From: Polaribacter haliotis
Lineage (GTDB): Bacteria > Bacteroidota > Bacteroidia > Flavobacteriales > Flavobacteriaceae
Reading direction: 5' to 3'
DNA: 64,000 nt
Assembly: GCF_014784055.1 (NCBI RefSeq)
Contig: NZ_CP061813.1
Coordinates: forward strand, 2,676,001 to 2,740,000
The translations under genes were made by a program, and so were the position numbers. Below the pieces are notes generated by a model. That model saw only the letters and a list, made by a program, of their open reading frames with translations. It searched no databases and had not been told where the DNA came from. This document shows, in pieces, positions 57,347 through 64,000 of this stretch. Each line of letters starts with the position of its first letter. Position 1 is the stretch's first letter.

Positions 57347-59820
57347 TGAGAAATTTATTTTTTGCTTTTGTTATTTTAGTTGGTGGAAATGTGTTTTCAC
57401 AAAGTGTTAAAATTTTAGATAAAGAAACAGGGAAAACTGTTAAAAATGTAACTGTTTTTAACGACAACCAAACAATAAATATTACCACAAACGTTAATGG
57501 GGTAGTAGATGTTACTAAATTTAAAAAAGAAGAATTTGTTAACTTTTCTCATATTGCTTATGCAGTTTTAAGGGTTAAAAAGTCTACCATCGAAAAAAAT
57601 AATTACGTAGTTCACCTAACCAAACAGTCCGAACAATTAGATGAAATTGTACTTTCCGTATTTAAAAAGGCAGAAAAATCTAATAGAATTGCAGAACAAA
57701 TTGCAGTTTTAACCACAAGAGATATTCAAAGAGTTTCTCCACAAACATCTGCAGATTTATTAGCCACAATTCCTGGAATTAAAGTACAAAAATCTCAATT
57801 TGGTGGAGGAAGTCCAGTAATTCGTGGAATGGAATCGAACCGAGTTTTATTAGTGGTAGATGGAGTTCGAATGAATAATACCATTTATAGAAAAGGGCAT
57901 TTACAAAACTCAATTACAGTAACTCCAAATATGTTAGACAAGACAGAAGTTGTCTTTGGACCTTCTTCTGTTTTGTATGGTTCAGACGCTTTGGGTGGTG
58001 TAATTCATTATTATACAAAAACACCAAAATTATCTGAAGATGAAGAAGTAATTAGTCAGCTTTTCTCAAGATTTTCAACAGTAAATAACGAAATAACAAC
58101 CAATATAACTGCAGAAATTAGAAAACAAAAATGGGCTTCTTTAACAAGTATTTCTTACAGTAATTTTGGCGATTTAAAAGCTGGAGAAAATCGTTCTCAT
58201 GGTTTTGAAGATTGGGGAAAAGTGTTTTTCTATTCAGAAAATAGGAATGGAAATTACAAAGAGAATCCAACAGAAAATTTAGATCCAAATTTGTTGAGAA
58301 ATACAGGTTACAGCCAAACTGATGTGTTGCAAAAATTCTTTGTTCCACTCTCTAAAAATACCGATTTAAAAATAAATTTACAGTATTCTACAACTTCGGA
58401 TATTCCAAGATTCGATAGATTAACAGAACTAAGTAATGGTGAATTAAAATTTGCAGAATGGAATTATGGACCACAACAAAGGTTATTAATTTCTTCTCAA
58501 TTATTGCTAGACCCTAATAAAAAGTGGTTAGATAATGGAACAGTAACTGTAGCATATCAAAATTTAAAAGAAAGTAGAATACAGCGTAAATTTGGAAGTT
58601 TAGATCGTTCTTACAGAAATGAAACTGTAGATGTTTTTAGTTTTAATGGAGATTTTTCTGTTCCATTAACTACAGATAAAAAAAGAACACTTTCTTACGG
58701 ATTTGAGTTTGCTTATAATGATGTAAAATCCGATTCTTATGGAAAAGAATTAAACATTGTAAATGGAGAAATTAATGGTTTTTCGAATGATTTTAAAGTA
58801 CAATCTCGTTATCCAGATGGAGGTAGTAATTATTTAAGTTCTGCTGTTTATGTAGATTATAGACAAGATTTAAGCAGTAAATCTACATTAAACTCTGGAA
58901 TTCGTTTTACCAATACAAATTTAAATGCAAAATGGATTGACGAAACTTTTATTCAACTTCCAGATAACGATATTAATGCAAACCACTCTGCAATAACTGC
59001 AACTTTAGGTTATGTGTACAAGCCAAATACAAATTGGCAAATAAACAGTGTTTTATCCTCTGGTTTTCGTTCACCAAATATTGATGATGTGGGTCGAGTT
59101 CGAGAAAAATCTGGAAATGTAACTGTGCCAAATATTACAGTAACTCCAGAGTTTGCTTACAATGCAGAAATTGGAATTTTAAAATATTTTAACGACAGAA
59201 AATTTCGTTTTGGCGCAAATGCATTTTATACGCTGTTAGATAATTACATTCAAAGAGATTTTATTTACAATACAGATGGTACTAAAAAGCAACAAAGTTT
59301 CGATGGAGAAGATGGAAATGCAGTATCGAATCAAAACAAAGGTACAGCTTATATTACTGGAGTAACAGCAAGTTATTTAGGGAAAATTTCGAATCTTTGG
59401 AAAACTTCTGGATTCTTAACCTACACAAAAGGTAAAACGTATGATACGAATGAACCTATGTCTTCAATTCCACCTTTATTTGGTCAATTTGAAGTAAATT
59501 ACAACGCAGACAAACTTGAGTTAGGTGCAAATGTTCGTTTTAACAGTAAAAAAGATATCGAAGATTTTAACATTACAGAAGGGATAGATAACCATGATTT
59601 AACACCAATTGTAAATGAAAATGGAGCTACAGAACAAGAAATTTATTTTGGTTCTCCAAGCTGGGTTACATTGGGTTTAAATGGAAGTTATGTGGTTAGT
59701 AGTAATTTTTCTGTACAAGCGAGATTAGATAATTTATTAGACCAACATTATATTGAGTTCGCTTCTGGAGTTGCTTCTCCTGGTAGAAATTTATCTGTTT
59801 CTTTTGTAGCGAGTTTCTAA
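57346..59820 (+). CDS. TonB-dependent outer membrane receptor (heme/hemoglobin type)
   Basis: An 824-residue receptor. Signal peptide MRNLFFAFVILVGGNVFSQ, a carboxypeptidase-regulatory-like domain (about 20-95), plug domain (about 110-220: SADLLATIPGIKVQKSQFGGGSPVIRG, read in parts, and NRVLLVVDGVRMNNTIYRKG), then a 22-strand barrel ending SVSFVASF with terminal Phe. The plug sequence is of the hemoglobin/transferrin/lactoferrin receptor group, so heme uptake is the best guess. No heme ligand or Fur box can be confirmed. It is coupled to recO, an unusual partner for a receptor. Confidence 0.88.
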   Translation: MRNLFFAFVILVGGNVFSQSVKILDKETGKTVKNVTVFNDNQTINITTNVNGVVDVTKFKKEEFVNFSHIAYAVLRVKKSTIEKNNYVVHLTKQSEQLDEIVLSVFKKAEKSNRIAEQIAVLTTRDIQRVSPQTSADLLATIPGIKVQKSQFGGGSPVIRGMESNRVLLVVDGVRMNNTIYRKGHLQNSITVTPNMLDKTEVVFGPSSVLYGSDALGGVIHYYTKTPKLSEDEEVISQLFSRFSTVNNEITTNITAEIRKQKWASLTSISYSNFGDLKAGENRSHGFEDWGKVFFYSENRNGNYKENPTENLDPNLLRNTGYSQTDVLQKFFVPLSKNTDLKINLQYSTTSDIPRFDRLTELSNGELKFAEWNYGPQQRLLISSQLLLDPNKKWLDNGTVTVAYQNLKESRIQRKFGSLDRSYRNETVDVFSFNGDFSVPLTTDKKRTLSYGFEFAYNDVKSDSYGKELNIVNGEINGFSNDFKVQSRYPDGGSNYLSSAVYVDYRQDLSSKSTLNSGIRFTNTNLNAKWIDETFIQLPDNDINANHSAITATLGYVYKPNTNWQINSVLSSGFRSPNIDDVGRVREKSGNVTVPNITVTPEFAYNAEIGILKYFNDRKFRFGANAFYTLLDNYIQRDFIYNTDGTKKQQSFDGEDGNAVSNQNKGTAYITGVTASYLGKISNLWKTSGFLTYTKGKTYDTNEPMSSIPPLFGQFEVNYNADKLELGANVRFNSKKDIEDFNITEGIDNHDLTPIVNENGATEQEIYFGSPSWVTLGLNGSYVVSSNFSVQARLDNLLDQHYIEFASGVASPGRNLSVSFVASF

Positions 59821-59836
59821 TAAATAAATTAACATC

Positions 59837-60184
59837 TTAACTTTTAAATTTTCCTTCGTCCGTAAAATTATCATTTAAAGCTCGCTCGGTTTTTATAATA
59901 CTAACTAAGATAGATAAAAGAGCTAAAACCATAGGTTGCCAAGAAAGTTCTTTGGTTGCATATGTAGCAAAAACCAAACTAGCTAAAAAAGAAATTCCAG
60001 AATAGATTAATAAGTTTTTATTAAAAAAACTGTTTGCAAAATTCCATATTTTTTGATTTTGCATCGCTTTTGCAGTTCTATAACCATAAATAGCATTAAT
60101 TTTTTTTGGCGGAAATTTCCAGAAAATAATACTTAATAAAAAAAGTAAACCATTTGTTGTTAATACATATGTTATTGGATTCAT
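59837..60184 (-). CDS. SdpI/YhfL-family small membrane protein
   Basis: A 115-residue protein with three predicted helices (about 5-22, 58-76 and 80-97). The segment PPKKINAIYGYRTAKAMQNQKIWNFANSFF, read in parts, is the GYRT...W..AN signature of the SdpI family, known from the immunity protein of the Bacillus SdpC toxin. Here no toxin gene is nearby, so immunity is not implied. It converges on the receptor gene. Confidence 0.82.
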   Translation of the reverse strand: MNPITYVLTTNGLLFLLSIIFWKFPPKKINAIYGYRTAKAMQNQKIWNFANSFFNKNLLIYSGISFLASLVFATYATKELSWQPMVLALLSILVSIIKTERALNDNFTDEGKFKS

Positions 60185-60199
60185 GTTTTTTTGTTTTTT

Positions 60200-60238
60200 A
60201 GTTTCAAAGTTTCAAAGTTTCAAAGTTTCAAAGTTTCA
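60200..60238. repeat. Tandem repeat of AGTTTCAA (about five copies)
   Basis: Consecutive 8-bp units AGTTTCAA, followed by CTGCTACTGCTAACTGAGAC-type low-complexity sequence to about 60295. A related CTGCTAACTGC run is at 1925-1955 next to moaE/ctaA. Confidence 0.85.
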
Positions 60239-60301
60239 GGTTTTCAATGTCTGTGACTGCTACTGCTAACTGAGACTGCCAACTGAAGACTTAAAAACTG
60301 C

Positions 60302-61168
60302 TTACTTCCTAACAGGTCTCAGTAAACCTTCTTGTGCAAAAGAAGCAACTAACTTACCATCTCTTGTAAAAATATTTCCTTTAGCCAAACCTCTTGCACC
60401 AAATGCGTTTGGCGATTCTGCTGAAAAAAGCATCCAATCATTAAAATCGAAATCTCTAAAAAACCACATAGAATGGTCTAAACTTGCAGTTTGTGTATTG
60501 CCAAAATTGTGTGCGCTTGCATTTGGGTTAAAAGCAGCATTTAAAACATTATAATCGGAAATATAAGTAAGAATTTCTTGCTTGGTTCTATTGTCTAAAT
60601 TTTTATGATTTCCTTTTAAACGAAACCAAACTTGTTCGTTTGCAGGTAAATCTTTAGGATCCATAGGATTTGGAACTCTTACTGGTTTAAATTCAATAGG
60701 TCTTTTTACACTTAAAAAAGATCTAGTAGATTTTGGTAGAAGATCACCAAATTGAGTTAACATATCTTCCCAACTTAATAATTCCTCTGGTTGTTTTATA
60801 GTTGGATCTAAGATAGCTTGATGCTCAAAACCATCTTCTTTTTGATGAAATGAAGCTGCCATAATAAATATGGTTTTATTATGCTGGCTTGCAGTAACTC
60901 TTCTTGTAGAAAAGCTTCCTCCATTTCGCATTTCTGCAACGTGGTAATTTATTGGAACTGTTAAATCTCCAGCTTCTAAAAAATAAGAATGTAGCGAATG
61001 TAAAAATCTATTTTCTGGAATTGTCCTGTATGCTGCATTTACTGCTTGTGCCAAAACTTGGCCTCCAAAAACATGTGGACTTCCTATTGTGTAACTGTTT
61101 CCGCTAAAATTGTTTTCTCCTAAATCTTTTAAATCTAAAAGATCTATTAATTCTTTACTCGTTTGCAT
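60302..61168 (-). CDS. tesB: Acyl-CoA thioesterase II
   Basis: A 288-residue double-hotdog thioesterase hydrolysing acyl-CoAs. The first hotdog begins GSPHVFGGQVLAQAVNAAYRT, read in parts, with FLHSLHSYFLEAGD; the second carries SDYNVLN (Asp), TASLDHSMWFF (Thr/Ser region) and ASFAQEGLLR (Gln), corresponding to the Asp-Thr-Gln catalytic network of E. coli TesB. Normal length. It is the last gene of a minus-strand group with the GNAT and phosphoesterase genes, 6 bp after the GNAT gene. Confidence 0.93.
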   Translation of the reverse strand: MQTSKELIDLLDLKDLGENNFSGNSYTIGSPHVFGGQVLAQAVNAAYRTIPENRFLHSLHSYFLEAGDLTVPINYHVAEMRNGGSFSTRRVTASQHNKTIFIMAASFHQKEDGFEHQAILDPTIKQPEELLSWEDMLTQFGDLLPKSTRSFLSVKRPIEFKPVRVPNPMDPKDLPANEQVWFRLKGNHKNLDNRTKQEILTYISDYNVLNAAFNPNASAHNFGNTQTASLDHSMWFFRDFDFNDWMLFSAESPNAFGARGLAKGNIFTRDGKLVASFAQEGLLRPVRK

Positions 61169-61174
61169 TTATTT

Positions 61175-62341
61175 CTATTTTTTGAATGGAAATTTCTGTT
61201 GAAATGGTGTAGGTTGAATTCTCTGCAAAAATAACTTTAATATTTTGTTTGTAATGGTTTTTTTATGACGAAGATACATCGTTAAATCTTGTGGAATTGC
61301 GCCCACAGAACTCTTAATTTCACTTGCAGTTCTTCCAAAATTAATATTTTTTAAGTTTTTGTTTATGGCGATTTCTATGTAAGAATATAACATTCTTTGG
61401 TAAATTGCATACTCTCTATTCAAACTATAATCAATACCTACAAAATGTGCATCTAAAGAATTATTATTGATAATTCCTGACATAAAGCCAACCAATTTAT
61501 CTTGCAAATAAAATGCTTTTAAAATATAATTATCGTCGAATTTTTCTTTAAAATATTTATACGTTTCCAAATTAAAATCGCCCAAATTAAAGTTAGAACT
61601 TTCTGCTACTTTCTTATATAAAGCAGTCATTTCAATAACTTTATCATCAATGTTTTCTGATGTTATTTCTTCAATTTTAATAGAGGCACTTTGCGAATAT
61701 GCTTTTTTCGCTTTTACACGAAACTTGGTTTTCATGGAAGCTAAATAATCATCAAAATTTTGCCAATTTTCATTAATATTTAAAAGCATATTGGGTTCTA
61801 CAGAAAATGGATTGTAACTCACCGTTTTTAATTCATCTGTAATAAATAAAGATTCGTTTACAAAGTCTTTCAATAGAAAAGCATCAATCTTATTTTTTAA
61901 TTCTTTGTTAGAACTCACAAAATGATTAATGGCTTTTGCCAATTCTAAAATCACTTTTTGTTTATCTTGATTTTGTTTTATAAAAACGCCATGTTCTCCA
62001 CTTACAAAAGTGTTACCAGAAATTAGTAATCGTAAAGGTTTGCTGTCTTTTAAAATGCGTAGTTTTCTTCCTAAATTCTTTAAAAAATCGAAATCATTCT
62101 GAATAGAATTCATAAAGAAATCGACTATTTGAATCGACGAAAAAGCAATAGGAATTGAATTATCATCCACTAAAATAATATATGAAAATGTAATTTCTGG
62201 ATGATTTTTCTCAATCGATTTTAAAAAATCTCGATGAAAATAAATATTGTTTTCACAACCGAGAATTTCCCAAGTTTTAGTTGGAATTTTATCAATGGAA
62301 GAATAAAATAAAGCAGTATTTGTGTTTTTACAAAAAATCAA
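61175..62341 (-). CDS. GNAT-superfamily (FemAB/BioF2-like) acyltransferase
   Basis: A 388-residue protein with two GNAT-like halves; the C-terminal half (about 200-350) has FRVKAKKAYSQSASIKIEEI, FYLQDKLVGFMSG and the end block YSLNREYAIYQRMLYSYIEIA, typical of the Acetyltransf_6/BioF2-like group related to FemAB. Acceptor is unknown; cell-wall or lipid amines are possible. The start is TTG (62341), one base after the stop of the phosphoesterase gene; no ATG is available early in the frame, so translation is probably coupled. Cytoplasmic. Confidence 0.75.
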   Translation of the reverse strand: MIFCKNTNTALFYSSIDKIPTKTWEILGCENNIYFHRDFLKSIEKNHPEITFSYIILVDDNSIPIAFSSIQIVDFFMNSIQNDFDFLKNLGRKLRILKDSKPLRLLISGNTFVSGEHGVFIKQNQDKQKVILELAKAINHFVSSNKELKNKIDAFLLKDFVNESLFITDELKTVSYNPFSVEPNMLLNINENWQNFDDYLASMKTKFRVKAKKAYSQSASIKIEEITSENIDDKVIEMTALYKKVAESSNFNLGDFNLETYKYFKEKFDDNYILKAFYLQDKLVGFMSGIINNNSLDAHFVGIDYSLNREYAIYQRMLYSYIEIAINKNLKNINFGRTASEIKSSVGAIPQDLTMYLRHKKTITNKILKLFLQRIQPTPFQQKFPFKK

Positions 62342-62342
62342 A

Positions 62343-63236
62343 TTATTGCATATAGTGAGTTAAACTTTCTGGTCCTTCTAAAACAGTTCTAATAATTTGC
62401 ATAGTTCCGTTTTCTTTTGTGATAATGTGCCATTTTATGAGGCAAATTTCGTTGTTTTCTATTTCAATTCCTGTAATAGATCTTGGGTGCACACAGCTTC
62501 CATCATTAAAAAACGGAATTTCATTTTTATCAGGAAAACGTGGTCTGTGTGTATGGCCAGTAATCATCATTTGATTGTTGTTTTCTTGAATCCATTTTTC
62601 TAATTTGTATTCAACTTTTATGCGTTCTTTAAAGTTTTGCGCAGGAGAAGTTGGGTCGGAAAAACCTAATATTTGTAGCGGTTTCCATAGTACTTTCACT
62701 AAAAAACTACTCAATCTCCAAAATACATAATTAAACCAATCTGCTTGATGACCATGCAACAGAAAAATTCCTTTTCCTGTGTTTTCATCTTCTAAAAAAA
62801 TGGCTTCAGAAAAAGAAGCACCAATTAAAAGTTCTTTTTTTGTGTCTGATACAGAGTCGTAATAATAGTGTAAGTTCTTACGGATTGTTGCAGGATTTTT
62901 ATATTTCATATCATGATTTCCCCAGATAAAATGCAATCTGTTTTGTTCATGAAACTTTTTTAGCCACATATAAATATGTTTATTGGCTCTAAAAATGCGT
63001 TCGAAACGTCTGTTTTCCCACAATTCGTCTCCATCACCTAACTCAATATAGGTAAAATCATTGTTGTAATAATGCTCTAAAGCATGTTTAAACATGTTTC
63101 TATTTCTTGCAAAATCATCAGCAAAACCATTGTTTCCTCTGTGAGAATCGCTAAAAAACACAAATTTAGAATCTGCATTAAAACAAATTCTTTTTGCGTT
63201 TTTAAAAGCACGAGAAATTCTAAAATTAGAAGACAT
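62343..63236 (-). CDS. Calcineurin-like metallophosphoesterase
   Basis: A 297-residue phosphoesterase. Motifs in order: FFSDSHRGNNG, ELGDGDELWEN, FIWGNHDMKY, LLHGHQADW and MITGHTHRPRF, a complete two-metal site. No signal peptide, so cytoplasmic or membrane-associated; it is similar to UDP-2,3-diacylglucosamine hydrolase-like enzymes in motif spacing, but I do not assign that activity. It leads the three-gene minus-strand group with the GNAT and tesB genes. Confidence 0.88.
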   Translation of the reverse strand: MSSNFRISRAFKNAKRICFNADSKFVFFSDSHRGNNGFADDFARNRNMFKHALEHYYNNDFTYIELGDGDELWENRRFERIFRANKHIYMWLKKFHEQNRLHFIWGNHDMKYKNPATIRKNLHYYYDSVSDTKKELLIGASFSEAIFLEDENTGKGIFLLHGHQADWFNYVFWRLSSFLVKVLWKPLQILGFSDPTSPAQNFKERIKVEYKLEKWIQENNNQMMITGHTHRPRFPDKNEIPFFNDGSCVHPRSITGIEIENNEICLIKWHIITKENGTMQIIRTVLEGPESLTHYMQ

Positions 63237-63458
63237 CTTTATTCTTTATTTAAAGATATAAAGATGCGTAAAAAATATGAAATGCTGAATTTTCGTTGCT
63301 TTAAAAGCAACAAATTATACTTGTATTACCTTTTTTAAAAAAGTTTTTTAATTAACTTTAAAGGAAGAGTTTTACACACAGAATGATATTTACTTATAAA
63401 AATAGAAAACGCAATTATTATAGAACATTTTTTTCAATTATATTTTATCAAGTTTTTG

Positions 63459-64000
63459 TTATTTAATTAATTGGCTAGGTAAAAAGCCCATTTTCTTTTT
63501 AAAAGCAACTGTAAAATGTTGAGGATTTTTATAACCTACCTCATATGAGGCTTGCGCAATGGTATAATTTTGATTAGAAATTAGTTGAATTGCTTTTTCA
63601 ATTCTTAAAGAAGTAATATATTTAAAAACAGGTAGTCCATAAATTTCTTTAAAACCACTTTTAAATTTAGAGGTATTAAAACCAGCCATAATAGATAATT
63701 TGTCTATACTTAATTCTTCTTTTAAATTAGCTTGAATATATTGTTCTGTTTTTATTAGATTTTCTCGATCTTCTTCTCTTATTTTATTGGTTATAAGATT
63801 TAAATTATTAGTTGCCAATGCTATTAAAACCAACTCTGTTAATTTAGATTCTAAATAAGATTGCTTTGTAATACCATTAAAAGTGCAATTAAGAAATTCA
63901 TTTACAATAATTAAAAGCTGACTATTTATTGTTAGACCATTATTAAAAAAGGAATAAATCTGATTTTCTTTTTTTGATTGCTTGTATTTTTTTGAATTTA
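63459..64000 (-). CDS. AraC-family transcriptional regulator, partial (5' end outside window)
   Basis: The open frame continues to the window edge; about 180 C-terminal residues are visible. Residues before the HTH include NEFLNCTFNG...LESKLTELVLIALATNN. The C-terminal double HTH reads IQANLKEELSIDKLSIMAGF, NTSKFKSGFKEIYGLPVFKY, then AIQLISNQNYTIAQASYEVG and YKNPQHFTVAFKKKMGFLPS. This is the AraC/XylS DNA-binding domain, with the LESKL...L linker known from PchR-like regulators. The TTG at 63833 is not the real start. Effector and targets are not in view. Confidence 0.88.
   Translation of the reverse strand, partial: NSKKYKQSKKENQIYSFFNNGLTINSQLLIIVNEFLNCTFNGITKQSYLESKLTELVLIALATNNLNLITNKIREEDRENLIKTEQYIQANLKEELSIDKLSIMAGFNTSKFKSGFKEIYGLPVFKYITSLRIEKAIQLISNQNYTIAQASYEVGYKNPQHFTVAFKKKMGFLPSQLIK

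Noticed and set aside
59837..60184. Toxin-immunity pair based on the SdpI-like protein
   Set aside because: No SdpC-like or other small toxin gene is nearby, and SdpI-family proteins occur widely without toxins.
60200..60238. Possible CRISPR array
   Set aside because: The units are 8 bp and directly adjacent, with no spacers and no cas genes.
63084..63338. 84-codon plus-strand frame near the right end
   Set aside because: It is antisense to the well-supported phosphoesterase gene and its translation has no recognisable pattern.

Overview
The window is AT-rich chromosomal DNA of a marine member of the Flavobacteriaceae (Bacteroidota), most like Polaribacter or a close relative. The evidence is: a gliding lipoprotein GldH, a PorZ-type component of the type IX secretion system (T9SS), a secreted protein with a T9SS C-terminal sorting tail, heme A synthase, an R2 ribonucleotide reductase subunit with an ATP-cone, RicT with a cysteine-rich N-terminus, and many promoters of the Bacteroidota type (TTG near -33, TAnnTTTG near -7). 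Several starts given here were moved to the first ATG after such a -7 box, because the longest open frame would begin inside the promoter.

Layout. 1-3.0 kb: end of an outer-membrane DUF5686 protein, molybdopterin synthase subunits (moaD, moaE) and heme A synthase. 3.4-8.0 kb: deoxynucleotide genes nrdB-nrdA and dgt. 8.1-17.2 kb: a large T9SS-exported beta-propeller protein, dxs, tadA, an S9 peptidase, an enoyl-CoA hydratase and a MOSC protein. 17.2-19.8 kb: a cluster of palindromic repeats, one with a broken GIY-YIG nuclease gene between its arms, followed by an ECF42-like sigma factor and its YCII/DGPF partner. 19.8-28.0 kb: holB, pgk, an aldo/keto reductase, glnS, a Zn-ribbon protein, two VOC proteins, DUF2452, folB and tRNA-Cys. 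28.1-31.4 kb: a secreted CotH-type kinase converging on a secreted PPP-like phosphatase, a decayed pbpC tail and an unlisted 59-residue membrane protein. 31.5-40.6 kb: MBL hydrolase, lipoprotein proteases (S8, M1), LysE exporter, ferredoxin-type reductase, asd and trhO. 40.9-50.8 kb: ricT-gldH-PBP1A, the scoAB CoA transferase genes, xth, a lytic transglycosylase with DUF4837 lipoprotein, and DUF1761. 50.9-64 kb: trpS, plsC-hlyIII, a candidate small RNA, CYTH, the porZ-recO-TonB receptor operon, SdpI, tesB, GNAT, a metallophosphoesterase and a partial AraC regulator.

Most of the window is ordinary core genome. The part that looks least described is the 17.2-19.8 kb repeat cluster. A small GIY-YIG nuclease gene (now with an in-frame stop) lies inside the two arms of a palindromic repeat. 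The same arms occur without the gene at several sites. Neighbouring copies are separated by only 6-7 bp. A second site near 19.7 kb keeps just the last 36 bp of the nuclease gene joined to the right arm. I infer a nuclease-linked mobile palindrome family, comparable in logic to RAYT/REP systems but with a different enzyme. This is a hypothesis from sequence arrangement alone.
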